Shown: positions 27,367 through 36,632, counted from the stretch's first letter. The stretch: 64,000 nucleotides of DNA from Acidimicrobiia bacterium (GCA_012959995.1 DUCC01000026.1:62001-126000); one strand, 5' to 3'. Notes: generated from the letters alone by a model not told the origin. Numbers and translations are program-made.

Positions 27367-28152
27367 ATGAGCCGAGGGCGAACCCAGCGAGTGCTAACTC
27401 GCCGCATTGATGCGGAAGGTAGTCGACGCATGCCCGACCAACTCATCGTAGAAGAGCCCATGTCGATCCGCCTCGACGGGACACTGGTCGCCACCACCAT
27501 GCGCACCCCAGGCGAAGATTTTGAACTCGCGGTCGGCTTTTGTGTAACCGAAGGGCTCTTAGGGGAAGCCGAAGTACGGACCGTGCGTTACTGCGGCCAA
27601 GGTTCCGCTATGCAATCAGAATTCAACGATGTCACGGTAGAAACCGGTGGCCAGGCTCCGCCCCCAACCCCACGTTTGGGGCCAGCATCGTCATCTTGTG
27701 GCCTCTGCGGAACGGTAGCGATCGATACGCTGGCCGAACGCCTCTCGGTGCTCAACACCCAACCCTTTGACCCCGAGCAACTCATGGCGGTAGCTGCCGA
27801 AGTAGGGAGCGATCAAGCGCTGTTCGCCGCCACCGGGACCGTCCATGCGGCCATGGCTTTTGACCGAACCGGCCAAGCGTTGATAATGCGTGAAGACATC
27901 GGCCGCCATAATGCGGTTGACAAAATTGTGGGCCGGCTTTACCTCGATGGCCAACTGCCGGCCACCGACTTAGGGCTCTGGGTAAGCAGCAGGGCATCAT
28001 TTGAAATGGTGCAAAAAGCATGGGCCGCGGGCTTTGCCTGTCTGATGGCAGTGAGCGGACCTTCCGCGCTGGCTGTCGAAACGGCGCAACGCTCAGGTCT
28101 GCAGCTGGCTGGGTTCGCTCGTGAGGGCCGGATAAACATTTACACCGATTGA
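27367..28152 (+). CDS. fdhD: Formate dehydrogenase accessory sulfurtransferase FdhD
   Basis: FdhD passes sulfur from a cysteine desulfurase to the molybdenum cofactor of formate dehydrogenase. The 261-residue protein contains the catalytic CGLCG motif (SSCGLCGTVA), preceded by EEPMSIRLDG and TPGEDFELAVGFCVTEGLL, and followed by REDIGRHNAVDKIVG and SSRASFEMVQKAW, all family signatures. ATG 27367 has GAAAGG upstream; an in-frame TTG at 27331 adds 12 residues unlike the family. No formate dehydrogenase subunit is in the window. Confidence 0.95.
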   Translation: MSRGRTQRVLTRRIDAEGSRRMPDQLIVEEPMSIRLDGTLVATTMRTPGEDFELAVGFCVTEGLLGEAEVRTVRYCGQGSAMQSEFNDVTVETGGQAPPPTPRLGPASSSCGLCGTVAIDTLAERLSVLNTQPFDPEQLMAVAAEVGSDQALFAATGTVHAAMAFDRTGQALIMREDIGRHNAVDKIVGRLYLDGQLPATDLGLWVSSRASFEMVQKAWAAGFACLMAVSGPSALAVETAQRSGLQLAGFAREGRINIYTD

Positions 28153-28197
28153 GAGCGGCGTTCACGTCGGAGCAGAATGCTCCCTACACTTACCCCC

Positions 28198-28881
28198 ATG
28201 ACCGAACCAGTTTCCCCCAGCGACGGCCTCGCCGTTCTTCACCTCTTTTGTAAAATTTCCCCTGCTTCGCAAGGCCCAGCAATTCGTTCTGCGGTAGCCG
28301 GTGCACGAGAATCTGGAAACCAGGTAGTGACCGCCGCACTGCTGGGGCATAAAGCCGATATCGGGTTTATGATTTTAGGTCGAGACCTGTGGCAACTCCG
28401 AAACTTGCAGACTGCTTTAATGGGTGCCGGTCTTGAAATCGTTGACAGTTTTGTTTCGCTTACCGAGATCTCTGAATACGCCGCAGGGTTGCCTGAAGCG
28501 ATGAAAGAAACCCGCCTCCGCCCCCAATTGCCGCCCGAAGGCAAACCCGCTTTCTGCTTCTACCCCATGTCGAAACGTCGTGGAGAAAAAGACAACTGGT
28601 TCACTTTGCCTGCTGATGAGCGGTCCGCTCTAATGCATGAACACGGAACATCCGGACGGGCTTTCGCCGGCCGCATCCTCCAAGTAATCACCGGCTCTAC
28701 CGGGTTAGACGATTACGAATGGGGGGTAAGCCTTTTTGGCCAACACCCCGACGACCTTAAAGAAGTGGTCTACACCCTCCGGTTCGATCAGGCCTCAGCC
28801 GTTTACGCAGAATTCGGGCCCTTCTACGTAGGGATGATTGAAGATCTCGACGTGGTGTTGTCCCAACTGGGCTGCGGTTAG
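28198..28881 (+). CDS. hemQ: Coproheme decarboxylase HemQ (chlorite-dismutase family)
   Basis: HemQ converts coproheme to haem b in the coproporphyrin-dependent pathway of Gram-positive bacteria. The 227-residue protein has a divergent N-terminal half and a conserved C-terminal half with FYPMSKRR (the YPM tyrosine motif), WFTLPADERSALMHEHG (the His before Gly is the expected proximal haem ligand), DYEWGVSLFG and the ending FGPFYVGMI. This fits HemQ rather than true chlorite dismutase, which would carry a distal Arg in a different setting. hemE and hemG are 14 kb away on the other strand, consistent with the same pathway. Confidence 0.78.
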   Translation: MTEPVSPSDGLAVLHLFCKISPASQGPAIRSAVAGARESGNQVVTAALLGHKADIGFMILGRDLWQLRNLQTALMGAGLEIVDSFVSLTEISEYAAGLPEAMKETRLRPQLPPEGKPAFCFYPMSKRRGEKDNWFTLPADERSALMHEHGTSGRAFAGRILQVITGSTGLDDYEWGVSLFGQHPDDLKEVVYTLRFDQASAVYAEFGPFYVGMIEDLDVVLSQLGCG

Positions 28882-28895
28882 TAACCGGTTGGCCC

Positions 28896-29699
28896 ATGCA
28901 AGAATCAACCAAACTCGCTCGCCTGCAAGAAAACCTGCAGAGCTATGAACGGGTGGTAGTTGCCTTCTCCGGAGGGGTCGACTCGTCCTTGCTGGCCCAC
29001 GTGGCCCACGACACTCTCGGCCCCGAACGCTGCCATGTGGTCACCGCAGTGTCTCCATCGTTGGCTGGCCAAGAACGGCAAGAAGCTGGTGACCTCGCTA
29101 CGGAATGGGGGCTGCGCTGGACCACCGTCGATACCGATGAGATGGACTCTGCTGCCTACCGAGCCAACGATGCCGACCGTTGTGGATATTGTAAAGATGC
29201 TTTGATGGATGCCCTTGACCCCTTGGCCAAAAGAGAAAAAGCTACCGTTTTGCTGGGAGTAAACGTTGATGACCTCGGCGATCACCGCCCGGGTCAAGAA
29301 GTTGCTGTCCAACGCGGGGCCCAGTTTCCTCTGGTTGATGCGGGGTTCACCAAAGAGACCGTACGCAGTATTTCTAAAAAACTCGGGCTGCGCACCTGGG
29401 ATAAACCAGCCGCCGCCTGCCTGGCCTCGCGCTTGCCCTACGGGACCCCGGTTTCAGTAACCGTTCTTTCTTCGGTGGAGCGTGCCGAAGCAGCATTAAA
29501 AGAATTGGGTTTCGTCGACCTTCGGGTACGGCACTACGCCGATACGGCACGCTTAGAGATCCCGCTAAAGCAGTTACCTGAGGTATTGACTCAGCGAGAA
29601 GCGATCGTTGAGGCGCTCCATTACGTGGGCTACCGCTATGTGACCTTGGATCTTGAAGGATTTCGGTCGGGGAACCTTAACCAAGCCCTCGGAGACTGA
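28896..29699 (+). CDS. larE: ATP-dependent sacrificial sulfur transferase LarE
   Basis: LarE adenylates and then sulfurates the pyridinium carboxylate in nickel-pincer nucleotide synthesis. The 267-residue protein has the PP-loop SGGVDSS at residues 25-31, the motif DRCGYCKDALMDAL, and ACLASRLPYG containing the cysteine that in Lactiplantibacillus LarE (Cys176) is given up as sulfur donor. LarA, LarB and LarC are not adjacent. It is 14 bases after hemQ and one base before glnD. Confidence 0.85.
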   Translation: MQESTKLARLQENLQSYERVVVAFSGGVDSSLLAHVAHDTLGPERCHVVTAVSPSLAGQERQEAGDLATEWGLRWTTVDTDEMDSAAYRANDADRCGYCKDALMDALDPLAKREKATVLLGVNVDDLGDHRPGQEVAVQRGAQFPLVDAGFTKETVRSISKKLGLRTWDKPAAACLASRLPYGTPVSVTVLSSVERAEAALKELGFVDLRVRHYADTARLEIPLKQLPEVLTQREAIVEALHYVGYRYVTLDLEGFRSGNLNQALGD

Positions 29700-29700
29700 G

Positions 29701-31992
29701 ATGGCTACCCATGCGCAAGATGTTGTGGCCAACCAGTCGCTAATCGGTTGGGAACTCTGCGAAGCGTTAACGGCCCGCACTGATGCTTTTCTTGCGACAT
29801 TGTTCGCCGATGCTCAGGCTCCAGACGGTACCGCTCTGCTGGCCGTGGGAGGGTACGGGCGTGGCGAACTCTGTCCGGAAAGCGATATTGATGTGGTGCT
29901 GGTCCACCACCCTGATGTTGAAGTAGCAGAGTTGGCGGAACACCTCTGGTACCCCCTTTGGGATGCCGGGCTAAAACTTGGTCAACAAGTTGGCACGGTG
30001 GAACAAATTTTAGAAGTCGGCCAAGAAAACCTTGAGGTGGCGACCAGTTTGTTGGCGGGCCGCTTGCTCGCTGGCCAAGAAACTCTTGCTGAGGAACTCG
30101 TTGACAGAGCACGGGAGCAATGGTCGGTCCGGGCCGATCACTATCTCAAAGAATTAGCCGAAGCGGTAGACGCTCGCCACCAAAAATTTGGTGAAGTGGC
30201 CTTTTTGTTGGAGCCCGATTTAAAAGAAGCACGAGGCGGGCTCCGTGACGTGCACACTTTGCAATGGGTAGAAAATACATCACCCATCTTGCGTGACTCC
30301 GAAGTAGAGGGGTTGTCGATGGCTTTCACCACCCTGCTAACGGTACGGGTAGAACTTCACCGCCTTACCGGACGCCATGCTGACCGGTTGTTGCTGGAAC
30401 TCCAAGATGAGGTCGCCGACCGGCTTGGCTATAGAGATGCCGACCAATTGATGGCGTCGGTGGCCGCCGCCGCTCGAGTCATTGCTTGGACTGGTGATGG
30501 GGTACATCGAAGGATCTCTCGGGTGTTAGACGAGCGAAGCTCGCAAGCCGAGAAAACCCCTTTGCCTTCTCAAGAGTTAAGCCGAGGAGTTTCTCTGGTC
30601 GGTTCACGGATTGAGGTCTCTGCTGAGGCGCTTGATGACCCGATGGTGGTTTTACGCTGCGCTTTGTTGGCTGCCCAAAATGAAGCTTATTTAGATCGCC
30701 CATCGCTTGAATTGCTGGCCAAAGAAGCAATTGCTCTGCCCAATCCTTGGCCCGACGAGGCACGGCATTTGTTTGAAGAGATCTTGTTTACCGGCTGGCC
30801 TGCGGTCTCTGTTTTTGAAGATCTTGACCAAAGTGGGCTCTTAGTGGGGTTGATCTCTGAATGGGCGCCCTGCCAGTCGCGGCCCCAACGCAACGCTTAC
30901 CACCGCTTTACCGTAGACCGCCATTTGCTAGAAACTGCTGCGCAGGCTGCCCAACTGGTGGGCCGGGTAGAACGCCCCGACCTCCTGGTGGTTGGGGCCA
31001 TGCTGCACGATATTGGCAAGGGCTACCCCGGCGACCACACGGAGGTCGGCATTGACCTTATGGTGACCATCGCCGGGCGCATGGGTTACCCCACTGACGA
31101 TGTGGCGATGTTGGTGTCAATGGTGGAACTTCACTTACTGCTTCCCGATGTGGCTACTCGCCGCGACCTTGATGATGACGGAACGATCCGTTCGGTAGCG
31201 GCCACCGCCGGCAGCACTCGCCTGTTGCATCTGCTGGGTGCCCTCACCGAAGCCGATTCCATCGCTACCGGCCCCTCCGCGTGGAGCTCTTGGAAAGCGG
31301 GGTTGGTTCATGAGTTGGTGATGCGGGCCTCTCACGTGCTGGAAGGCGGAGATGTTTTAGACGTCATCGGAGGGTCGTTCCCCAACCACGAACAACAAGA
31401 CCTTTTGGCTTCTGATCAAGAAGTAGTGCGAGGAGAAGGCTCCACCCTTACCGTGGTAGCCAACAACCGGCCGGGGGCTTTTTCAAAGGTTGCGGGGGTT
31501 TTAGCTCTCAACGGGTTGGGGGTCTTTGGTGCCATGGCCCACACCGAAGGGCACCGAGCAATTTCGGTATTTCGCGTGGATCGAAAAGCCCAACAAGACA
31601 TCGACTGGGATCGAATCGCTCAAGAAGTCAAACGAGCATTAAGCGGACGTTTGGCGGTCGCCGCTCGTCTCGGTGAACGCTCACGAACCGAACGAACGGT
31701 AACCACCACCGCTCGACCTGTCGCCCCACGGTTGACCGTAGATAATGAAACCTCACAGGCCTTAACGGTGCTTGAAGTCAGTTGCCCCGACGGCATAGGG
31801 GTGCTGTACCGCATAACCCGAGGGTTCGCCGAACTCGATCTTGACATCATGAGCGCTCGAGTGCAGACCTTAGGTTCTGATGTGATCGATGCGTTCTATG
31901 TTCGGGACTCTCAAGGAAACAAAATCATGGACCAAGAACATTTGGCAGAAATCGAATTAGCCGTGCTGCGCTGGATTCGAGTCGAACTATGA
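29701..31992 (+). CDS. glnD: [Protein-PII] uridylyltransferase/uridylyl-removing enzyme GlnD
   Basis: GlnD senses glutamine and modifies the PII protein. The 763-residue protein has a nucleotidyltransferase domain (LAVGGYGRGELCPESDIDVVL, about residues 50-70), the GlnE/GlnD helical region with LKEARGGLRDVHTLQW, an HD domain (MLHDIGKGYPGDHTEVG, about 440) and two C-terminal ACT domains (starting near TVVANNRPGAFSKVAGVLALNGL and LEVSCPDGIGVLYRIT). It is somewhat shorter than the E. coli protein. The ATG at 29701 directly follows the larE stop (TGAGATG). glnB and amtB are not in the window. Confidence 0.94.
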   Translation: MATHAQDVVANQSLIGWELCEALTARTDAFLATLFADAQAPDGTALLAVGGYGRGELCPESDIDVVLVHHPDVEVAELAEHLWYPLWDAGLKLGQQVGTVEQILEVGQENLEVATSLLAGRLLAGQETLAEELVDRAREQWSVRADHYLKELAEAVDARHQKFGEVAFLLEPDLKEARGGLRDVHTLQWVENTSPILRDSEVEGLSMAFTTLLTVRVELHRLTGRHADRLLLELQDEVADRLGYRDADQLMASVAAAARVIAWTGDGVHRRISRVLDERSSQAEKTPLPSQELSRGVSLVGSRIEVSAEALDDPMVVLRCALLAAQNEAYLDRPSLELLAKEAIALPNPWPDEARHLFEEILFTGWPAVSVFEDLDQSGLLVGLISEWAPCQSRPQRNAYHRFTVDRHLLETAAQAAQLVGRVERPDLLVVGAMLHDIGKGYPGDHTEVGIDLMVTIAGRMGYPTDDVAMLVSMVELHLLLPDVATRRDLDDDGTIRSVAATAGSTRLLHLLGALTEADSIATGPSAWSSWKAGLVHELVMRASHVLEGGDVLDVIGGSFPNHEQQDLLASDQEVVRGEGSTLTVVANNRPGAFSKVAGVLALNGLGVFGAMAHTEGHRAISVFRVDRKAQQDIDWDRIAQEVKRALSGRLAVAARLGERSRTERTVTTTARPVAPRLTVDNETSQALTVLEVSCPDGIGVLYRITRGFAELDLDIMSARVQTLGSDVIDAFYVRDSQGNKIMDQEHLAEIELAVLRWIRVEL

Positions 31993-32723
31993 GCCAGGCT
32001 CCTTCTCAACGAGATTTGCTGCGCTGGGCGGAAGCTTTGGCGGGCACGGCCCGCACCGGTTTGGGGTTTACCGAGAGCCTGTACGAAAAAGAACGCTACG
32101 AAGAGATTCTTCACGTAGCGGCCGAAATCCGTCACCGAGCCGACCAACTTTCGGGTCATGATTTTGATGTGGAGACCCTGGTAAATGAATGGCTTGGGAC
32201 GGTAGGCCAAGGGGTACCCGGTTACGTGACCCCCAAAGTGACGGTGGCGGCCGTAGTGGGTAACGAAGCGGGAGAACTGCTGCTGGTTCAACGAGCCGGC
32301 TCGGAGGTCTGGCTGTACCCCACGGGTTGGGCTGATGTGGGGTACTCGCCCGCCGAAGTAGTAGTAAAAGAAGTACAAGAAGAAACAGGAATTGAATGTG
32401 AGGTAGTGCGCCCCATCGCTATTTTGGATGGCATGCGGCTGGGTTTTACCGGAATCCCTTTATATTCACTGGTTTTCCATTGCCGCATGACCGGAGGGGA
32501 ACTTCAAGCGCATCCTTTAGAGTGCGCCGACGTCGGATTTTTTGCGGAAGGACATTTACCAGCAAAGACCGCTCTTCCGGAGCAATGGGCTCAAGAGGCA
32601 TTTGCGGCGATTCGTGAAGAAGACCTAGAAGTACGCTTCGATGCCCCGCGAGACCCGCTTTGGGAAGGTCAAGAAAATGTGCTGAGCTTTCTTGAAGACC
32701 CTGAAGAAAAAGAGTCGCCTTAG
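31989..32723 (+). CDS. NUDIX hydrolase with N-terminal NUDIX_N-type helical domain
   Basis: A 244-residue protein. Residues 1-60 are helical and resemble the NUDIX_N domain of the family that acts on nucleoside diphosphates linked to choline, sugars or ADP-ribose. The NUDIX box is GWADVGYSPAEVVVKEVQEETGI, with Lys for the usual Arg at the start of REVxEE; the catalytic glutamates are kept. It overlaps glnD by four bases (ATGA). Substrate cannot be deduced. Its end overlaps the convergent PAC2 gene. Confidence 0.87.
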   Translation: MSQAPSQRDLLRWAEALAGTARTGLGFTESLYEKERYEEILHVAAEIRHRADQLSGHDFDVETLVNEWLGTVGQGVPGYVTPKVTVAAVVGNEAGELLLVQRAGSEVWLYPTGWADVGYSPAEVVVKEVQEETGIECEVVRPIAILDGMRLGFTGIPLYSLVFHCRMTGGELQAHPLECADVGFFAEGHLPAKTALPEQWAQEAFAAIREEDLEVRFDAPRDPLWEGQENVLSFLEDPEEKESP

Positions 32724-33589
32724 GGGCGCCCGTTTTGATCGCGTAGAAAGTCTTCTACCTCGGATACCAAGCGATCCGGGTCATCTTGAAAGTCTTGTTC
32801 TTGCGCATCAAAGTCTTCTTCGAGTTGCTCAACGTAGGTGGCAGTGCTTTCGTCTTCGGCCACGATGTCGCTGACCTGACGTTCGTAAGCCGCAGCAGAT
32901 ATTTCAAGGTCGGTGCAAGTAAATGAAGTATCAAAGGCTTGGCAGACTCGGTTAACCAGCGCTAAGGCCGCTTTGGGAGAAGGAGCATTCGACACGTAGG
33001 CCGGTACCCCTGCCCAAAAAGAAGCGGTGGGAATCCCGTGTTCGCGTAGGCGAGAAGCCAGCACCCCGACAATGCCGGTGGGCCCCTGGTATGCCGAAGG
33101 GGAAATGGCTAAGCGTTGAGCAAGTTCTTGGTCATCGCTGCTGCCATAAATTTGCACAGGGCGGGTGTGGGGGACATCAACCAGCAGCGAGCCCAAGGTA
33201 ATGATCTGCACTGCCCCCAAGGCTTGTGCCGCTTCAAACACCTGGTCAGCAAAGGTGCGCCAACGTAACTGTGGTTCGTGGCCGATTAAGGTCACCAAGT
33301 CGTGGGTAGACCCGGCAATTTCTGCCACCGAAACAACCGTTGAGGGCCATTTGATGGTTCGTTTCTCTTGATGGTCTAACTGCACCATGGGGCGAGCCAC
33401 GGTGAAGTCAAAAAAGTCTTCCGCATCAATGGTGGCCACCGGCCGGGCCTCGAAGTGATCACGCAAATACCGCACGGCGGTGCTGGATGCTTCGCCGGCA
33501 TCGTTCCATCCTTCAAAAGCAGCCAGCAGAATCGGTGCCTTTAAGGTGGCCTTATCTGTCCAACGAAGATGCGGGGGAGGGGTGCTCAT
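32720..33589 (-). CDS. PAC2 family protein (proteasome-assembly-chaperone-like)
   Basis: A 289-residue protein of the PAC2 fold: LLAAFEGWNDAGEASSTAVRYLRDHF at the start, IITLGSLLVDVPHTRPVQIYG, YQGPTGIVGVLASRLREHGIP and ASFWAGVPAYV in the expected order. The C-terminus is acidic (about residues 245-280). In Actinobacteria such proteins are widespread and their role is not settled; a link to the proteasome is inferred from the eukaryotic and archaeal homologues. It is convergent with the NUDIX gene (four-base overlap) and divergent from the GNAT gene. Confidence 0.87.
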   Translation of the reverse strand: MSTPPPHLRWTDKATLKAPILLAAFEGWNDAGEASSTAVRYLRDHFEARPVATIDAEDFFDFTVARPMVQLDHQEKRTIKWPSTVVSVAEIAGSTHDLVTLIGHEPQLRWRTFADQVFEAAQALGAVQIITLGSLLVDVPHTRPVQIYGSSDDQELAQRLAISPSAYQGPTGIVGVLASRLREHGIPTASFWAGVPAYVSNAPSPKAALALVNRVCQAFDTSFTCTDLEISAAAYERQVSDIVAEDESTATYVEQLEEDFDAQEQDFQDDPDRLVSEVEDFLRDQNGRP

Positions 33590-33669
33590 TAAGCCGAGGT
33601 TACCGGCGGACGCTCACAAGATGCGCTGCTGCCCCCAGCAGCGGTGCCTCGGGCCGTACACTCTGCAAC

Positions 33670-34104
33670 GTGCTTGAAATACATGAGGCCGTGGAGGTCA
33701 CCGACGAACTGGTAGCGGCCATGGAACGCTTGGTGCCCCAACTGTCACGGTCGAACCCGCCCCCCGACGCCACTGCTTTAACAGCCATTACGGTCAGCGA
33801 CTCTTCGGTACTTTTTATGGCATCTCTCAATGGGTTGATGGTGGGAAGTTTGACCTTGGCGCTCTTTCGCATACCTACCGGGTTACGGGCCTGGATCGAA
33901 GACGTGGTGGTTGATGAGTCTGCTCGCGGCCAGGGGGTAGGCGCTGCTTTAAACGAAGCGGCTATTGACCGGGCTCGCCAAGAAGGTGCCACCACGGTGG
34001 ATCTCACCTCTCGCCCGTCACGGGAGGCTGCCAACCGGCTTTATCAGCGCTTAGGTTTCGAAGAACGGTCCACCAACGTGTACCGGCTCAACCTCGGACA
34101 CTAA
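33670..34104 (+). CDS. GNAT family N-acetyltransferase
   Basis: A 144-residue acetyltransferase with the acetyl-CoA-binding motif A, VVVDESARGQGVGAALNEAA, and motif B around EAANRLYQRLGFEERSTNVYRL. The N-terminal half has the typical strand pair TAITVSDSS and LFMASLNGLMVGSLTL. The GTG at 33670 is chosen because similarity begins there; in-frame codons further upstream cross the PAC2 gene's start. Substrate unknown. Its end overlaps the next convergent small gene by four bases. Confidence 0.8.
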   Translation: MLEIHEAVEVTDELVAAMERLVPQLSRSNPPPDATALTAITVSDSSVLFMASLNGLMVGSLTLALFRIPTGLRAWIEDVVVDESARGQGVGAALNEAAIDRARQEGATTVDLTSRPSREAANRLYQRLGFEERSTNVYRLNLGH

Positions 34105-34304
34105 GAGTCTTTAAGCCGTTCGGCGAGGCGTCGATCGTTGTGATCCACTGCGGCGCGGGCCGCCGTCATCATCAGTTGCACAGCCACAAAAATGGCCGAC
34201 AAGGCCACCAGCACCGGCCAGTTAATAAGCCAACCAATGATCAAAGCGGCAATGCCGGTAAGGGTCATGATGAACATAAAGAGCACCCTAGAGCGGCTAG
34301 GCAC
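34101..34304 (-). CDS. Small two-helix membrane protein
   Basis: A 67-residue protein with two predicted membrane helices (about residues 8-28, VLFMFIMTLTGIAALIIGWL, and 29-48, PVLVALSAIFVAVQLMM) and a charged, probably cytosolic tail ending AVDHNDRRLAERLKDS. I do not recognise the family. The hydrophobic pattern, a basic N-terminus and the neat four-base overlap with the convergent GNAT gene support it as real. No function can be inferred. Confidence 0.5.
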   Translation of the reverse strand: MPSRSRVLFMFIMTLTGIAALIIGWLINWPVLVALSAIFVAVQLMMTAARAAVDHNDRRLAERLKDS

Positions 34305-34449
34305 CTCAGGGGTGTTAACTCCTACAGGATTTTAAGCAAAAATCTAAAAAATCTGTTCGTGCCTTGGTTCAGACGGTAAGCGTCTTAAGGGAATGTGACC
34401 CCGAACCGGCGGCATATACCGGTCAACTACCCCCTAACCGGTAGGCTGT

Positions 34450-34920
34450 ATGTTTATGGCCGAGACCTTCTTTGCGCACTTGTCGCGCCTCCGTCGCCAG
34501 TACGGGCAAAAATTGTTGCGTTTCGCTGGGGTATCTATGGTCAACGTGTTGACCGGGCAAACGCTTCTGGTCATTTGCTTTGATTATTTTAAATGGCCCG
34601 GAATGTTGGCCAATGCGATGGCTGTGGTGGCCGGCAGCATCCCGTCGTACCTTTTGAGCCGTCACTTTGTGTGGGAGCGCGACAAAGGCGGCCACAAAGT
34701 AGTGAGCGAAATCGTGCCCTTCTGGGGGCTAGCTTTTGTTGGTCTGGTGTTGTCCACCATTTTTGTGGGTATCGCCGATAACTATTCCGACCACATCCTG
34801 GCTATGCAAGCCGGAAACGCTGCGGCCTTCGCTCTGCTCTGGATGGTGCGTTTCGCCGTACTAGAGCACTTGCTCTGGGGCAACAAAAGCGATGAAGAAC
34901 TGGTTGGTTCCTCTTCCTGA
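34450..34920 (+). CDS. GtrA-like membrane protein
   Basis: A 156-residue protein with four predicted membrane helices and the GtrA pattern: KLLRFAGVSMVNVLTG in the first helix, NAMAVVAGSIPSYLLSRHFVWE after the second, and MVRFAVLEHLLWG near the C-terminus. GtrA proteins help move lipid-linked sugars across the membrane for cell-wall glycan or O-antigen decoration. Two bases separate it from the following methyltransferase gene; glycosyltransferase genes lie 3 kb further on, supporting an envelope-glycan role. Confidence 0.87.
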   Translation: MFMAETFFAHLSRLRRQYGQKLLRFAGVSMVNVLTGQTLLVICFDYFKWPGMLANAMAVVAGSIPSYLLSRHFVWERDKGGHKVVSEIVPFWGLAFVGLVLSTIFVGIADNYSDHILAMQAGNAAAFALLWMVRFAVLEHLLWGNKSDEELVGSSS

Positions 34921-34922
34921 TT

Positions 34923-35552
34923 ATGGAAGAACATCTTCTTAGCCAAGCAAAACTTGCCCGGGGTTTTATGCCGCCTGATGAAGGGCTAGCGCTCTATCAG
35001 CATGCATGTGCGGTGAGCATTGCGGGGCCTTTTCTCGAAGTAGGGAGTTACTGCGGTAAGTCAGCGATCTACCTTGGGGCAGCTGCGCAAAAGTCTGATC
35101 GGCTACTTTTTGCTTTAGACCACCATCGCGGGTCGGAAGAAAACCAGCCGGGCTGGGAATGGCACGAACCCGACCTCGTCGACCCCGACCTGGAGAAAAT
35201 GGACACCCTCCCGCATTTTCGTCGAGCGGTGCATGATGCTGGTTTAGAAGGCACAGTGGTGGCATTGGTGGGAGAATCGGCACCGGTGGCTGCTGCTTGG
35301 CAAACCCCGTTGGCTTTGCTTTTTATTGACGGCGGGCATGGCAAAGAGCCCGCCCACCGCGATTATCAAGGATGGGTGCCTCAGGTGGCGCTCGGTGGGG
35401 TGTTGTTGATTCACGACGTGTTCCCAAACCCCGAAGACGGCGGCCGGCCACCTTTTGAAATCTGGGAGCGAGCGATGAACTCAGGGGCCTTTAAAGAAAT
35501 AGGAGCCACCGGTTCGCTGCGAGCATTGCAACGCACGGGGCTGGGTATTTAA
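34923..35552 (+). CDS. Class I SAM-dependent methyltransferase (Methyltransf_24-like)
   Basis: A 209-residue protein with a SAM-binding start FLEVGSYCGKSAIYLGAAA, LFALDHHRGSEE as the acidic loop after strand 2, and LLFIDGGHGKEPAHRDYQGW followed by GGVLLIHDVFPNP. The DGGH and HDVF motifs are those of the Methyltransf_24 group that often modifies sugars or their anomers. It forms a two-gene unit with gtrA and converges on the toroid gene, so a sugar substrate in the same glycan is plausible. Confidence 0.8.
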   Translation: MEEHLLSQAKLARGFMPPDEGLALYQHACAVSIAGPFLEVGSYCGKSAIYLGAAAQKSDRLLFALDHHRGSEENQPGWEWHEPDLVDPDLEKMDTLPHFRRAVHDAGLEGTVVALVGESAPVAAAWQTPLALLFIDGGHGKEPAHRDYQGWVPQVALGGVLLIHDVFPNPEDGGRPPFEIWERAMNSGAFKEIGATGSLRALQRTGLGI

Positions 35553-35555
35553 CGT

Positions 35556-36632
35556 TTAATCGGAGCGGGGAACCGGTGCTTGGGTTTCGATGATGTCGGG
35601 CAGCCCAGCATGGTTTACGAACAGCGCCGATGCAGGGCTGGAACCAGAGAGCGCATCGGCGGCCAAAATGATGGCTGCAGCGGTGTAGGTGGAGCACTCT
35701 TGATCCGGGTAACTGATGTTGCCGGGTTGCACCAATCCGGTAAGGCAGTGGCCAGATTCTTGGCGTAGGCGCAAAGCTTCAGTGAAAAGTTTCAGGGCGG
35801 TGCTTTGGTCGCCGGCCAACTGGTAGGCCATAGCGCATTCACAGGTTTCGGCGGCCGTTACCCAATCTTGGTCGCTCACACAGCGCACTCCGTGGCCGGC
35901 CAAAATAAACTTGTCGGCTTGGCGGTCGAGGTGGGCACGCCCGTCTGCATAGTCGAAGGCCCCGGATAACACTGGGTAGTACCAGTCCATGGCCCATCGT
36001 TCTTTGGGGGCGAAGGCCCCTACCGGTTGGGTGCGTACGGCGTGGGCCAAGTTGGCTAAAGAAAGTTCCCACCCGGGGCGTTCGTGGCCCAACTCTTCGC
36101 CCACTGCCACGGCACAGCGCAGGCTGTGGCAAATACTTGACGACCCGGTAAGCAACGCATAATCAAAGGCAGTTCCGTCGGCTTGGCGCGCCCACTTAAT
36201 GCCCCCGATAGGGGTTTGCAGTTGAAGAACAAAGGTGATGGCTGCTTCCACGGTGGGCCAAAGGGTTTCTAAAAATCCTCGGTCTCCGGTCATCAACCAG
36301 TGATGCCAAACTCCGGTAGCGATGTAGGCAATAACGTTGGCATCAAATTTAGGGTCCTCAACACCGTCGGCGAGGTAGTACTGGTGCCAACCTCCGGTTC
36401 CGGGTCCTTCTTGGTGTTGGGTGTCTATTAGCCACTGGTAGGCGGCTTCTGCCTGATCTAAGTTGCCGGTCGCCGCTAAGGCCATAGCGGCTTCAATATG
36501 GTTCCAGGGGTCGCTGTGGCCGCCGGGGAACCAAGGGATCATGCCATTAGGGAGTTGCCATTCTGCAATGGTTGATGCGGTGAGTTGAAGTTGATCAGCG
36601 CTTACTAATCCGGGGAGTTCAGGCAGCGACAC
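35556..36632 (-). CDS. Alpha/alpha-toroid protein (six-hairpin/prenyltransferase-like)
   Basis: A 358-residue protein made of repeated helical hairpins, each with a conserved aromatic and small-residue pattern (NHIEAAMALAATGNLDQAEAAYQWL, FDANVIAYIATGVWHHWLMTGD, ATCE-type helix pairs near the end). It looks like the six-hairpin glycosidase or terpenoid-toroid fold and is often labelled prenyltransferase in Actinobacteria, without evidence. No signal peptide is visible. It is the last gene of a GT4-methyltransferase-toroid operon and overlaps the methyltransferase by 14 bases. A glycan-processing role is inferred from context. Confidence 0.72.
   Translation of the reverse strand: MSLPELPGLVSADQLQLTASTIAEWQLPNGMIPWFPGGHSDPWNHIEAAMALAATGNLDQAEAAYQWLIDTQHQEGPGTGGWHQYYLADGVEDPKFDANVIAYIATGVWHHWLMTGDRGFLETLWPTVEAAITFVLQLQTPIGGIKWARQADGTAFDYALLTGSSSICHSLRCAVAVGEELGHERPGWELSLANLAHAVRTQPVGAFAPKERWAMDWYYPVLSGAFDYADGRAHLDRQADKFILAGHGVRCVSDQDWVTAAETCECAMAYQLAGDQSTALKLFTEALRLRQESGHCLTGLVQPGNISYPDQECSTYTAAAIILAADALSGSSPASALFVNHAGLPDIIETQAPVPRSD

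Noticed and set aside
28890-29710. Thiamine-riboswitch-like CTGAGA near the larE-glnD junction
   Set aside because: Only the short motif is present at the stop/start junction and no other conserved element is nearby.
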